Shown here: positions 11,862 to 26,217 of the stretch, piece after piece | How positions within the stretch are numbered: the stretch's first letter is position 1 | Layout of the letters: each line of letters begins with the position of its first letter | NCBI GenBank assembly: GCA_025093985.1 | Contig: JACAAK010000012.1 | Location: 1,054,001-1,118,000, forward strand | DNA length: 64,000 nt | Direction: 5' to 3' | Source: Calvatia gigantea | Lineage: Eukaryota; Basidiomycota; Agaricomycetes; Agaricales; Lycoperdaceae | The notes under the pieces: generated by a model | Database searches by the model: none | The model's input: only the letters and a program-made list of their open reading frames with translations | What the model was told of the DNA's origin: nothing | Program-made: the position numbers and the translations under genes

Positions 11862-12604
11862 ATGCCGACACCGACAGAGCAACAAACTACGAGCATAGCT
11901 TCTATAGAACAATATGCAGCCTACCCTTTTGATACTGACGAGATCTACCAGGTGAGTCGAGCCATTTTCTCCAAAAACCCTGATTCGGAACTGACATATA
12001 TCCGCGTTCTGGCAAAGCAAGGTCTCGCTAGCATCCTGGCCGGTGGTGCACTAACAAACAACTCAACAAACGAAGAAAAAGAAGAGATATTGCGACGGAC
12101 AAGAGTCTTCTATTTTAACAAGTGCGTATTGACCACCCCATCCCCGCTTGTGCAAGGGCTTAAACACCACACAACCCCATCTTAGGGTGACCGGGAATTC
12201 GATAACTTTATATGAAGCAAAGGTGTACGAACAATCTCACCAACAGCAAACACCTGCTTCCCAATCTTCAGAACCAACTTCGGCCCAACCCGAATCTATA
12301 GCGACTTCAGGACAACCACAAAACGAGGAACCCCGCGTTTTAACATTTGTTGAACTTAAGGAGCTCATCGAGACGGGCCGCCTAGATCAGATCCCCAATA
12401 ATAAAGTCATCCCGGATGCTCTAAATGTGAATTGCTAACTCCCTACAAAAGCCCTTGACGGACGGCTGACTCGAATGTGAGTAGGAAGCACCACCTAGCC
12501 GATCAGCAGCTCCGGCGCGAAAGAAACCTTGGGAGGCCGCAACGGAGGACCAAAATGCACCGGCAACGTCCACGGCCATAGATGCGCAAGAAAAGAGCGG
12601 CTAG
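11862..12604 (+). CDS. PEX39: Peroxisomal import factor Pex39 homologue with KPWE motif
   Basis: Predicted exons are 11862-11951, 12018-12121, 12186-12426 and 12485-12604, giving an open frame to TAG at 12602. The N-terminal region YPFDTDEIYQQGLASILAGGA plus EEILRRTRVFYFNKVTG matches the small fungal family formerly called DUF5572 (yeast YJR012C, human C6orf226). This family was renamed Pex39, a chaperone-like partner of the PTS2 receptor Pex7. The decisive feature is the KPWE motif (ARKKPWEAA, bases about 12514-12537) in the last exon, the element shared by Pex39 and Pex13. The middle is Gln/Ser/Pro-rich and carries VLTFVELKELIETGRLDQIP, which suits a Pex14/Pex13-like short helix. The assignment rests on family pattern memory plus the KPWE motif. 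Binding to Pex7 is inference. Confidence 0.75.
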
Positions 12605-13169
12605 ATGTAAAATTATTACACCTCGTTGTAGCACTATCATTCACTCAACTTCCGAAAACAAGAGATCGGGTTCGAGTCAGGTCACATTCATGTTTACATT
12701 TACTAGGAGAGTAAGGAAAGTACGATCAAGGTAATTCACAGGAACTCAGAGCAGGAAAGGGGGCTGATATGGGACAGGGAGAAGGGAAAGCAAGGAAACG
12801 AAAGTCTGCATAAGCAAGGAGGTAGATAATAGAGGACTCAAAGAGACTGGGATCGCGTAGGTCATACAAAAAGAACCAGAAGGGTAAAAAGGAACTGTTC
12901 TCTTTAACTGTTTCGCCGGGCTGGAAAACATAGCGCTAGGATCCGCACAAAAACCCAAACAACTCCACACAGAGCCCAGAAGTATAGAGGAAGGCAATAA
13001 TAAGGCGACGGGAGAAAGGCGGAGGGATCATTCCGTAACTTCCACGAGTAAATGAGGAAGAAGAGATTCAGGTGGGCAGACCCAGCAGTATGATGCGGAG
13101 TAACTTCGCATCAGACTGCCTACGAGAGCGGAACCGTCATCACGGATCCGAAACGCTCTTGATCAATCA
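12605..13169. other. Intergenic region between convergent PEX39 and EST1/SMG7-like genes
   Basis: 565 bp between two 3' ends, purine-rich on the + strand (many GGA/AGA runs at 12700-13070). No gene, RNA or repeat is recognised. Confidence 0.5.
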
Positions 13170-16100
13170 TCAGATCCCTTTGAACGTTCGCCGAGCAAAC
13201 ATCACAAGAGGCTTCTCGTCGGTTAACCAAACGATTCTAGCACTTGACCAAGAAATCACCATGTCTGGGGCATAGACTGCAAATGGTTGTCCGGACATGG
13301 GCATCTTATGCGGATAATGTGGCAGATGTTGGGCCTGCTCATAGGACATTTGCCTTGCATGGCCATGTGGGCTCACACTTCCACCACCATAACGAGGCGA
13401 CGTGGGTGGACTTGCCAGCGGATTACCAAAGGCTGCAGCGAAGGTAACAGGGGCATCAAGGTCCGTTGCCAAACAGCGAGGAATTCATTATTTGTGGTGA
13501 TGAAAACGCCGGTGCTGGCCTTGAGATCGGCAACGGTGAATGCAAGGGGATATGGTCATGTGATGTAATTTGATTGAATACCGGATAAGCTTGATAGGCA
13601 GGTGATGAAAGTGACGACAAGCGTTGCTGCTGGTATTGATCGCCCAGCCCAGGAGACGTTGTAGGGTGTTGAAGAGGCTGCGCCAATGACCGTGTAGTTA
13701 GGGCTGTGCCTATGGTGTTCTGCTGTCCCAGCTGAGAATTGCCACTGGTGAAGGAAGACGACCAGGATTGGGGAAGTTCGTTCTGATATTGTCGGGGGGA
13801 CTTATACGTGTTCTTGGGAGGATTGCCTCCAGCTGCAGATATGAGAGATTGCTCGTCGGGAGAGGCGGACCATATATTTTGGGGGAAGAGAGATAAAGAA
13901 CCGGCAAGTTCACTGCGGTTGTTTGTGCCCTTCATCACACCCTTTAGGAGATCCTCTGCGGTAGTTGTATGCGCTGCGTGAGGAACGGATGGAAGTGGAA
14001 TAGTGTGCCTTTGGATGTTGGTAGGCGACTTGGGTGAGAGCGTCGTGGGACTTGTGATAGGCTTGATTGAAGCAATCGGGAGTAGGGGAGTAGGAGGTTG
14101 TGGTTTTAACACAGGAGAAAGTGTTGGTCTGTTTGAGGTGTTAGAGAGATGTTAGAGCTTGGAGTAAACTACGCACTGGAGGTAAACGATTTTTTCCTCA
14201 TCTTCGTCGTCAAACTCCCGATCCAGCAACCCTTTATCGCGAGCCCTGAATGCCTCGTCAATTACATCTTCCTCCCCTGGCGACATTTCTTCCATGATGT
14301 CAATCTCATCATGATCTGGTTCGAAGGTGGTCTGTTGTTGAAGTTGAGGACTCGATGGGCGTTCATGGGAAGGTTCTCTCGAGAAATCAGGATACGCAGA
14401 TGGCCTTGCTTTCCCTACCATGTCTTGGTCAAGGACGACCGTATTGCCCTCCAGTTTGATAGGAAAGTTCTGACAAGTTGCGTATATCAGCATTGTTCGG
14501 AAAAGGAGCACGAACGGCTCCAGACTTACGGGTAATTCTGCCAACAGCCTCGCATCCTCCAACAAATCATAAATCCTCATCAACTGCTCAACATTCGGGT
14601 GAGGCTTTTCTCTAGCCTGCGGTGATCCCTGATTGTCTCCCTCAAGATTCTCGCCCATAAGTTTCTTCAAAGGTAAGAAACCACGCATGTCAATATCCTC
14701 GTCCAAAGGTGAAACCAAAGCAGGTAGGCCACTCTTCGGGAATGCTTCAGCCAGTGCATGGATGAACGCAACATAGCTCTTCCAGAACTCGATGGTCCTG
14801 ATGGAATATCCACTGATTTGATGGGGAGCATCCCTCAATACCTCAATACCTTTCACCCTCTCCTGTTCCAAGAACGCGAGATATTCTAGATCTTGCATGA
14901 GAGTCTTGGAATTGGCCCTTAACCATTTGCTTGCGATTCGTAACGCAGGCAATGTCCTCCTGAAGACTGCGGTAATCTTCAGTGCGAGTCCATTCTCATT
15001 GACATCCACGTCAGATGGAGGTGGCACTGTAAGTTCCGCTTTTCCGACATTGAGAAGAGTGCCATGCAGATCAAAGATGTGTCGGATGATATGCCAATCG
15101 AGCAGCAGAGATGTGTTCGCAGGCGTTGGGCGTTCCGTCTTGGGACGAATCATACGGTGCTTGCAAAATGCGCCTTGGGAGAGGACTATGATCTGAGAAA
15201 TGGTGTCGGGCAAGAGAAGCCGCTCTGAAACCAAGAGATCGAAGTCATCACGGACAAGTTGGTCGAGTTTGCGTCCGATAGAATCCATCCTAGCATCCAT
15301 TGAGAATCAGTGCATCAAATGAACCATGTACACATACTTTTCAATTCCCCTCTCTTCTCCGATACGCCACAACGCATGCAGGGCGAGGAGCCGCTCTCGG
15401 AGCGTCTCCACTAAGATATTGGATGCAACGCTACGATCTTGGGGTTTCTCTCGCTCTCGGTGATTTCGTCCTTTCCATGTATCCAAGGCCCGAGATAACA
15501 CCGTGTTGAGGTTGTCTGTGGCTGTATCATAAGGTTGCTGCACGCACAATGCCCGATAATAATGCACAAGGGACACGAAAGTATCCTTCTGATAGGATGA
15601 AAGGATGGCGAGTTGATGCCACGGATTCCCTTCATTCGGCACTAATAATCGCGCTTGTTCATAGCACTTCTGGGCCTTATCATAGTTCCTTGCCCGAGGA
15701 ACTATCTCCTGACCCCTACGATTTCTCCTTCTGGCAGGCATCGCCGAATCGTGGCCTGCTCTGGGACGTCCATTAGAGTCATTGTACAACTCCCGGTAAC
15801 GTGCTATATCGCCTAAACAGACAAGCGCTTTGCTGAAGATAGCAAGGCGACTACCCCGGTTAGATGTCGAGGGTAGGAGTGCGTTAGGATCTGAGTTCTC
15901 TTGGGGGAACTGGTAATGGTTGCGCCCGTTCTGGATCCGACCGCCGCTGGGATGAGTCGGCTCGCCGCCTTCCGGATTGGGATCGGTGTTCGCAACCATG
16001 ATCCCCTGTGACTCGGATAGTATCCCAAGTTCGGCCAACACTGGCTTAGCTTCCGTAAGCCCAAAGGTTCGGTACATCCTCTGAATCAACAGAGTCCAAA

Positions 16101-16651
16101 ACTTTTCCTCCTCGGCTAAGAATTGTCGAAAACGCTGAATGAGTTTCCGATACTCAACAACACCATGGTGAGGGTTGGTGCGCTGTGGACCTTGAGCTTG
16201 AGTTTGCTGTTGATTCTGCGCTTGTGGTTGCTGTTGCCCTGCCTGTCGCTGTTGCTGCTGCTGTCGGGCGTTCTGTAAGATTGCACGGTCGAGGGCGGCG
16301 ATGCGTGTTTTGTATGAGGAGATGAACGCATAAGATGTTTGCATCCATAAGTGATTCTCGACATCCTTTGATTCCCTCGCGTAAGGGTGAACCAGGAGAA
16401 GATTCAGATAGTGTCTCCGGAGACTTTGTTTGTGAGGTTGTCAGCCCAGGGAAACGGCGGAATCAACAATAACACTCGCTTCTTTCGCTGAAAATCGACG
16501 TCTCTATCGAAGGGTTCCTTGGTTTGTAGTAATTCTTTCAGATTGGTGTGTAAAGTTTTCGCCTCTCTGTCGGTGGAGTGGAGTGAGGAACCGAGTCGGG
16601 GGGGAGGGCCATAGCAACGTACCGGGCAATAGTTGCGGGTTGTTCAGCCAT
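13170..16651 (-). CDS. EST1/SMG7-like TPR protein (telomere/nonsense-mediated decay family)
   Basis: The start at 16651 gives MAEQPATIAR. The next exon reads EAKTLHTNLKELLQTKEPFDRDVDFQRK, followed by NLRRHYLNLLLVHPYARES and NHLWMQTSYAFI, the EST1/SMG5-7 14-3-3-like signature. The intron between them (16424-16479) has a GC donor (GCGAGT). A Gln-rich insert (bases about 16190-16275) precedes YRKLIQRFRQFLAEEEKFW. The TPR/DNA-RNA-binding block then includes FSKALVCLGDIARYRELY, KAQKCYEQARLLVPNEGNPW and HQLAILSSYQKDTFVSLVHY. A second conserved region (MDSIGRKLDQLVRDDFDLLV onward) and a disordered Ser/Pro tail follow. One frame change is needed near 13458-13462. Family members bind phosphorylated UPF1 or telomerase RNA. 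Which role applies here is not decided by sequence. The exact C-terminus is uncertain. Confidence 0.85.
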
Positions 16652-16876
16652 TGTTGTAGATAGATAGAACTGATTCACGATGAAACCATGGTATTTAAGG
16701 AGATTATGATAGAAACACCGAGAAGAGGCTCGTTGAATCAGTGATGACAAGAAATGATCATACTTGGTCCAGAAGACGTGGGAACTAAATTTGCCGCCCC
16801 CCTCCCCTGATCCGCGGTCGTCTCAGATTACACCATCTACTGTACTTTACTAACATGAAACAGATGTCTATAGAAT

Positions 16877-19800
16877 TTACCATCCCTCCTCGTCGTCGCT
16901 CTCGTCGCGTGCATTCGGACGGAACAATGCAAGCAGATCATCCATGCCAAGTTTCAAGTTCTTCAGCTGGTCGCCACTCAGGGCCGCTTGAGCCAATTCT
17001 CGTTTTTTCTCTTGCAACTGCTCATGACTTGTCAGCTAAACAGCTTCCTCCGATCAAGCAACGTTGCATACCAGGAGAATCCGCTCCTCAACGGTGTCGT
17101 CTATCTTGAGTTTGAAGATGTTCACGTCCCTTGTCTGGCCGAACCGGTGTGCTCGGTCAAAGGCCTGGTCCTATTGCAAACAGCCGAGTCTGCGCAAATT
17201 CCGGGCAATGCTTGAATTAACTCACCTCAAGTGCAGGGTTCCACCACAGATCAACGAGAATGACATTATTGCACGCAGTAAGATTGAGGCCTGAGAATGA
17301 ATCTGTCAACCGGTGTAGGTGTTGGGATCGAAACAACGCACCAGTACTACCAGCCTTGAATGAAATTAGAATAACTTTCACATCGGCGCTGTTCCTGATT
17401 TTTGCCAGTGCTGCTTCACGATCAACGGGTGCCATCGACCCATCATCTAGGTGAATGGCGCCGTCAACATAATCAATACATCACCCAACAAAATGGGTAT
17501 TCAACTCACATCTCACAAAACGAATTCTTTTCTCCTTCAGGAAGGGCATGATCAAATCAAGCATAGAGGTGAACTGAGAAAAAACGATCGTTTTCTCCTC
17601 ACCCCGCGACCTCTCTTCAATATCCTGCAACAATTTAAGGATCATTCGAATTTTTGCAGGAGGTCGGGCGTTCAAGTTCGGCCAGCGCCGCCTTCTCGGC
17701 GAGGGGTACGCAAGTCACACAGTGACCACGCCATTTTCCCTCTGCCGAATTTTGGGGACTGAGCCTATATGAACGGAGTTAGTGTGCTTGCGAGACATTT
17801 GGGTTTAGAATGGACATACTCCATGGTGCACATCTGACATTTCGGTGCCGCAACGCCCATTTGGCCGAAAGCCGCAACGAGATCGTCTGCATCGGCTTCA
17901 GAATCCTTTTTTGCCGCTTGTGACTCAACAGCCTCCAAATCCTTTTTGTAATCCTTGGTGACGAGAAGCGGGTGATTGCAAGCTAGACATCTGATTAGGG
18001 AGCCGGCAAAATGAGTAAATATGAATAGTACCTTGCCGAAGCCGAAGCAAGAGCAAGAGGACCGAAATATACTTGTTCCCCTTCTCTTGATTCATAAGCT
18101 TCTCGAGAGCCTCGTCCATTTTGTTCTCCAAAGACTCGTAAAATGTTCGCTCGGTAGCATCAAATGGACAGGAGATGACCTCGACCGTACGTTTGGGAAG
18201 CTCAATCAGCTTCTTCCCATTGATAACATCGTCTTTCCGTCGCCTTAACATGATTTGCTTGAGAATAACCTGATATGCAGTCAGCAAAAATTACCTGGGA
18301 GAAACAAAGCCCACTAACCTGTAACATCTTCATCGCCTTACCAGCCCCCTTTCCATTCTTTATGGGCTGGGCAACCTCTCGGTTGAACTTATCGTACCAA
18401 TTCCATGGTCGGATATTAAGGAACTTGAGCAGTGAGTACAATTCTAAAACGCTGTTCTGACTGAGTAATTCATGGTCTTAAGCCCTGGAATCTACTCGGA
18501 TTAAAACAGGCTACTCACATCGGTGTGCCCGTCAAGCACCATCTGAACCGTCCTTTCAACTCGCAACATGCAATGGCACCTTTCGTGTTATGGTTCTTGA
18601 TATTGTGCGCCTCGTCTGGATCAGGGTACACCAGTCAGAAAATACAAGTGTCGACGCAAAGAGACTCACCAAGGACGATACGAAACCACTTAACGTGGAA
18701 CAGGGCATTCTTAGCTTTTCGATTCGAAGTCGCAGGTTTCTTGACATTCCTGCCGAAATGTTCAGCCTCGTCGGAGTCTGAGTCTCCTTGCCTCTGGCTT
18801 TCCTTGGACTTGGATTTACCACTTTTGGACTCATCTTTGGCGTCAGGAACAAAGTTTGCGTATTCGGATTTGACGGTGTCGTAGGTCGTGACGACGACAT
18901 TGTGCCTACGAAGAATATATGGATCCGTCGTACGAGAAGTTCCTTGGTGCTTCAGGACAGAGAGCTTGGTCATTTTCTTAATTTCATCAGCCCACTGTCC
19001 GACCAGTGCCAGGGGACAGACGACCCTAACGGCGGAATCGTTAGTTGCAAACACCACAAGAGAGACTAAGAGGACACTCACAGTGTCGACGCCGCCCATC
19101 CGTCGTCTTGGTCTTCCCTTGTTGCCGGGTTGTCTAAAATCCTTGTAAGTGTTTGAATGGTTTTGCCCAAGCTAAAACGCGCACATTCATGAGCCACACA
19201 TTTGCAACTAAGGTCAACTGTATAGCACCTACCCCATATCGTCCGCCAGAATACCACCATAACGTTTGTCGTCAGGATTCTCCCTTCCTACCATCCAATT
19301 CCTTCCAACTACTTGATGGTCAAGCAACTGAATACCGTCTTTGAACCCTTTTACGATTTTATCTTTTTCCTCAATCTCAATCTCCCCATCATCGCCCATA
19401 TTACCCGAAATTAGCTCCTTCAGTGCTTTCTCCGTCTCTGCAGCAGTCATGTCATCGCTACCATGCGTAAAAGATCCAGCGGTGGGTATATGAACGTGAG
19501 GGTCGGGAATAGCAAACCCGCGTGCCTGTTGTTGCTGACGCTGACGCTGGGATTGTTGTTGTGATTGAGACTGTGACACCCTCGCGCGATCATAGTCAAA
19601 AGTCTGTGGCTTCATCGGTATACCAGAGTTCAGCAAGTCCTTGTTTGAGGGTATGTGTATAGGAGCCGGGAGCGAATTCTGGGGAGCAGAATGAGGTTTA
19701 TAAGCTCCTTGCCCGCCCGTGGAGACTGGTTTTATCCGGCTCACCCCATTGTGCGGCTGCAGTGGCCGCGTTGGTATATTGGGGTTAGGTAATTGTGTTG

Positions 19801-20249
19801 GTAGTTTGATAACATTACTGAGAAGAGTTGGAAGTTTAAAAAGGTGACCGACGAAAGAGGTGTACTTCGTACGTACCTTTGTTGAGATTGAGCTTTAGAT
19901 TGGGGTGGCTTCGATAAGATTTCAATTTCGCTGTCACGATCTTCAGCTGCATTCCCTTGTTCGCCTTCATCGCTTTCTTCTTCAACGCTAGGTTCTTCCT
20001 CGTCAAAGGAAAGTACAGCTGGACGTGTCCTTCGTGGAGGAGAGGACGAATCGCTCGTAGACGCCGTTGTTGCAGTCGACACAGTGGAAGCAGTTGAGCC
20101 AACGGACTACATGATATTCACTCAAACCCCAACCAGAGTAAAATTCACAAAGAAACCCTCACGATAACTTCAGGCCTGAGCTCGTTTTTTGGCTTCGATT
20201 TCGCTTGCTGGTTTCGACCGAGAGCAAAGAACGTTTGGGCGTCACCCAT
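16877..20249 (-). CDS. SNF2-family DNA-dependent ATPase (RAD5/RAD16/ULS1-like)
   Basis: The start at 20249 gives [17 protein letters not shown], followed by an acidic, Ser/Gln-rich N-terminus. The ATPase core follows in order: [21 protein letters not shown] plus [11 protein letters not shown] (motif I split by an intron), [33 protein letters not shown] (motif II, near 18,610) and LTGTPMQNSV. A Lys/Glu/Ser-rich insert separates the motifs. The helicase C lobe has [55 protein letters not shown] and a tail ending DESDDEEGW. Between the lobes a KCQMC...GHCVTC stretch may bind zinc, but no full RING finger is visible, unlike canonical Rad5/Rad16. Such enzymes remodel nucleosomes or translocate on DNA in the nucleus. 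The exact orthologue is not determined. Numerous introns are used. Confidence 0.9.
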
Positions 20250-21279
20250 GAAATGTTCACGACTGTTCTTCAGGTTAGCACCATTAGCCACAAATTAACC
20301 CGAATATATCCTTACAGTCGTTCTATGGGCATGGTGGTCTGCAAGGTAGTGGTGAGTAAACTTGAAAGAGAAGTGGTGGATATACTTATAGGGAATTTGA
20401 ACTGTCACAGATAAATTAGGTCGCGTCAGCGTGGCAGATCACGCGGAGGTCACGCCTGCCCAAAAGTCTGTTGGAACGTCACCAGACACTTCAAAAGCTT
20501 CACTGGCAGCACTTTGATTGTACATTGGCAACATTACATTTCCTTTCTTGGTTTTTTTTCTTGTCATAACCACTCGGATCATCCCCTTAAATAGTTTGTT
20601 CTGAGATATTTCACAACTGCCCTAGCCTCCTACCAGAATAGAAGTGTATCCCACCGAGTTGGTTGCTTTTCTCCCTCTTGACACCTTGACCCTTTGCAGT
20701 GCTAGCATTCCTTGTACTTAAGCATATCTATAAAGATGGCAAATCCACTAAATTGAACCATCGGGGCTTTCACTATTCTGAAACTGTTCTTGCTAAATAT
20801 GAGCCTTCGCCGTCACAGTCCCTTCATCTCTCATGGCCTGACCACTTAATGAATTTGCTAGACAACCCTCACACGAACGAAACCTAGAGTTCTTTCCTTC
20901 AAAGCAGAGAAACAGGACCATAGCTGTCGGATTCCTGGGCATAGAAATTTTCACCCTGCGAGGATCCTCCATTTTTTTCACCTTTCACCGGGGGAGCCTG
21001 TCTGTTCGGTCTAAGCACCTCCCTATTTTGTCATCATAGCAAGCTCCAAGGTTTCCTGACAACTTGTGATGAAACACAAGCCAATTCTAGGGAACGAACA
21101 CAATAACTCAGGGACTGCTGCTACAACAAGGGCTACATTATGACTCAACAGACACGGAGTTGACATACAACAAAGGGGTAAAAATTCAAACAGGCAAATC
21201 TAGGAGCAATATTTCACGGCGAAATACAAATTAAAAAACATGCACAAGTTGTTCTATCCTCTAAGAGTGTGGCACGAAA
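20250..21279. other. Intergenic region, SNF2 5' side to FAD1 3' side
   Basis: 1.03 kb, AT-richer than the flanking genes. It holds the SNF2 promoter at its left end and the FAD1 3' UTR at its right end. A 62-residue frame near 20,699 has no recognisable content. No repeat or RNA is seen. Confidence 0.5.
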
Positions 21280-22611
21280 TCATGCATTAGATTTCGCGAG
21301 CTGAGGAGTTGGGGTTATGGACGCAGTACCTCGGCCGCACCGCTCGAGACTCCCATCCTTCAGCTCATAAGCGGGTAAGTACCTGGTGATTGGAGAACTC
21401 CCGGGCTGCGCCTCGTCTGGGGCACCAGGATGGCGATCAAGGTCAGTTGGCACACCTAGGGGTAACGATCCGTTCGGGGTGGTATGGGTTTGCGTCAGGG
21501 AATTTGGGAAGGCTATAGTCGACGATAAACGACCATCACCGGCCGGAGAAGGAAGGATGTGTGTGCCTGGTACGGCCTCTGTCGGAACAGAATGGGGTAA
21601 TATTGGAGAAGCAGAGAGAGGGCCAACTAGGCAGGAGAAATGGCCATTGGTGGTACCCTCTGGGAGGCGAAGAGCAGGATTAGGGAATGTATTATAGGTC
21701 GAGCCAAGGGAGGTATACCTGTGGAGGAAATATTAAGGGCACGACGTCACAGAAGTTCATGAAACATACCCTTTATCGTATAAATTACAATAAGGAACAT
21801 TTAAATGACGAAGAAATGTCCAGACATCGGCATACGACCAATCAATAACCGGGTTGACGCGTTCAAATTCTGGCCACCCTGGGTCTGTCATGTTACGGTG
21901 TGAAAGTTTCGCTAGATATAGATGCTCAGTTAGAAGTAGCGTACGAATTAAATTATGCTCGCCTCCGTGGGGATCTGTCCGCCGAGTCCCAATCAGAATG
22001 GCTGTGATATGTGGGAACAACTTCTTGTATGTTTCTAATGCCTGGCGCATGCCTTCCCCGCCCTTGGCGTTACCAACTGGTCGTGGTGAAGATAGGGGAA
22101 GTTCTCCCTTGCCTGATGGTATTGGCGGTGTCGGGGCGGGGGTGGGTATACTTTCCACTTGGGACGACGAAGGGCGACAAGAGTATAGATCAAGGTTGTA
22201 CACACGGACGGTGTCATCAATGAACTTCTCAAGGTCGGAAAATGGAGATGGAACGGGTATGTATATGGCATGGATAGGTTTCATCGGTTCTCCTGGAGCA
22301 AGCCTACGGGCAAGAGCACCTACATAGAGGTGTAGAAGCACAGTACCTGGAGTGACATCAATTACTGTTATGATGACTCTACCGCACTTGGACTCACAAT
22401 CCTTGCCTCCATTAAAGCTAATCGATGTGCTTTCTGGTCTACAAACGGGAGTAAGTGGTGGGGTGTCATTAAAACGGCACCGGATCCTTACCCACCCATG
22501 GGAATCGAGGCACTGGTCTATGACTTCTAGAGCCTCCCTGACTAGCGGCGCAAGGTGGTGATCCGATTCGGCGAGCTCGTACACCTCCTCCGCGACTTTC
22601 TTGGAATCCAT
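21280..22611 (-). CDS. FAD1: FAD synthase (FMN adenylyltransferase), PAPS-reductase-like fold
   Basis: Converts FMN and ATP to FAD in the cytosol. The PP-loop [10 protein letters not shown] (near 22,400) is the family signature and is followed, after an intron, by TVLLHLY. Next come [33 protein letters not shown] (the conserved GxRxxDP loop), [24 protein letters not shown] and [22 protein letters not shown]. The C-terminal exon reads [15 protein letters not shown], then a lineage-specific Ser/Pro/Thr-rich extension, then [11 protein letters not shown]. It ends AKSNA with TGA at 21280-21282. The start [13 protein letters not shown] at 22611 is preferred. An in-frame upstream codon at 22647 would add 12 residues. 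It is divergently paired with the GDP-fucose synthase gene. Confidence 0.93.
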
Positions 22612-22845
22612 TTGTGTTCCTTGTTTAAGGGTTCTGGTACGTGGCAAATGTTTGTTCAGTGAGGTAACGGGAGTACTCTGTCCGACTGCATCGCATCTAT
22701 TAAATGGTTAGTTTCGATTTCACGTGATCGTCCACAGCTAAAGATTATTAATTAAAGTCCTTTCGCCATTTCCGGCCATCCAGCAAGGAGCTCGAAATAA
22801 AAACCCTTCAATTTGGCCAATCGCTGTGAATCTTGTTCTATCTTC
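22612..22845. promoter_or_regulatory. Short divergent promoter between FAD1 and GDP-fucose synthase
   Basis: Only 234 bp separate the two start codons, which point away from each other, so 5' UTRs and control sites must be packed here. I see CACGTGAT near 22,721 (an E-box-like core) but no clear TATA box on either strand. Confidence 0.5.
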
Positions 22846-24308
<1,463 letters not shown>

Positions 24309-24748
24309 TGTTTCAGCACCAGGTCACCTGTGATAAAAATGTAGAAATGCTTTCCCACTACGATCCCCACCACCTGCCACACCTTTGAGATCCCGTAGGT
24401 AACAAATGTAACCCGTTGGGTCGTCGGCGGTCGTGATTGGTTATGAGTTGTTTAGCGCCGATACCTCACGGTGGCCTCATGGTTGGGAACTCTCGGCATA
24501 TCGTCCGATGGATCGTATAGTATATGGACATTGAATGTATTAGACTTCGTTCAACGGGAAATGAGGTGATTCAGGCGTCCCATAGCAATGAAAGTTGCTA
24601 GTGGGAATGTCTGGTTGTAGACAAGAGAGCGAATGAGATAAAATGGGTATCGTGGAATTCGTTCCATATCTACACCATAGTTATCCGGACTCCAGACCTA
24701 CATAAGAGCTCTGCAACGCCGCAACCACTCCTTCTATCTGCTTTCATC
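24309..24748. other. Intergenic region between the two GDP-fucose genes
   Basis: 440 bp with no coding potential. It must contain the terminator of the synthase gene and the GMD promoter. Confidence 0.5.
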
Positions 24749-26217
24749 ATGTCCATCCTAGAAACAGTTCCTGCCTTCACAAAGCTTGATCTTCCACCAC
24801 CAGAGGAATATCGGAAACGTAAAGTCGCGTTGATCTCTGGTTTGCCCCGTTCGTTGCTACACGTGGTCGCCCAAGCTGACCTTAATCGCACCAAGGTATC
24901 ACTGGCCAGGATGGGTCTTACTTGTAGGTCCTCCGCACGAACTCCTAATTTCTTCTAACGGTCACTAGGACCGAATTTCTCCTGAATAGGGGCTATCAAG
25001 TCCACGGTATTATTCGTCGATCATCGAGTTTCAATACTGGCCGTCTGCATCATCTATATGAAGACCAGCACGAACGTACGTCGTCTCAATGCGTCGTCAT
25101 CCACACCATTCATGATTACGCCCTCACCCTGACTATGATACCTTGAAATCTCACCAGGGCCCAATAAATTCAAGTTACACTATGGTGACCTAAGTGACAG
25201 CACCAATCTTGTGTACATCATCGCTCAGGTCCAACCAACCGAAATTTACAACCTCGGAGCCCAATCCCATGTCAAAGTCTCCTTCGAAATGGCCGAATAT
25301 ACCGGCGACGTTGATGGCCTGGGTACGTTGCGTCTCTTGGACGCAATTCGCACCTGTGGCCTCGAGAAGCATGTCCGATTCTACCAGGCCTCTACTTCCG
25401 AACTTTACGGCAAGGTCGTTGAAACACCTCAGAGCGAAACAACCCCTTTCTATCCTCGGTCGCCGTACGGATGCGCGAAGCTCTATGGCTACTGGATTAC
25501 CGTGAACTACCGGGAGTCATACGGGATGTACACGTGTAATGGGATTTTATTCAACCATGAAAGTCCGAGACGAGGAAGGACCTTCGTGACAAGGAAGATT
25601 ACGCGTGCTGCTGCGGATGTCTCGCTAGGGAAGCAGGGATGCTTATATCTTGGTAATTTGGATGCATTGCGTGACTGGGGGCACGGTGAGTGTAGATATT
25701 CAATGCACCAGTTCCTCAGGCTTGACGGTCTATCCCATCCAGCTCGAGATTATGTTGAAGGAATGTGGTTGATGCTGCAGCAACCTACGCCAGGCGACTA
25801 TGTCCTTGCAACCGGAGAGATGCACTCTGTGCGGGAATTTACGGAGAAGTCATTCCAAGAAGTTGGCATGGAACTTGAGTGAGACTGAAGTTTGTCACTT
25901 CCTGTTCTCTGTCTTATCGCATCTTATCAGGTGGTTTGGAACTGGTGAACAAGAACACGCTATCGATAAAAAGTCAGGCAAGACAGTTGTCCGGGTAGAC
26001 CCCAAGTACTTCCGTCCGGCAGAAGTCGAGTACGCCCTTCGTTGTTCTGTTGATGACTATCTTTGCTCAGGACACCATTAGCCTTTTGCTCGGGAACCCG
26101 TCGAAGGCCGAAAATGTTCTTGGCTGGAAACGTAAAGTCCCGTTCGACGAGCTCGTGAAAGAGATGGTGGTGGCAGATCTGAAAGCTTCCGGCAGTCTCG
26201 TTGAAGATCAGAATTGA
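24749..26217 (+). CDS. GMD: GDP-mannose 4,6-dehydratase
   Basis: First enzyme of GDP-L-fucose synthesis, producing GDP-4-keto-6-deoxymannose from GDP-mannose with tightly bound NADP. Exon 1 encodes a short leader ending KVALISG. A 28-base micro-exon (24896-24923) supplies the nucleotide-binding ITGQDGSYL, and the next exon continues [23 protein letters not shown]. Further motifs are [46 protein letters not shown] (catalytic Thr/Ser and Glu), [12 protein letters not shown] (YxxxK), [38 protein letters not shown] and [14 protein letters not shown]. The C-terminus has [19 protein letters not shown] and VEDQN before TGA at 26215. Length and order match the family throughout. The gene appears intact, unlike its neighbour. 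Confidence 0.95.

Noticed and set aside
12650..12720. tRNA-like GGGTTCGAGTC sequence
   Set aside because: No acceptor, D or anticodon stem can be formed around it.
17820..17850. RING finger inside the SNF2 protein
   Set aside because: Only two CxxC pairs are visible (KCQMC and HCVTC), without the Cys/His spacing of a RING.
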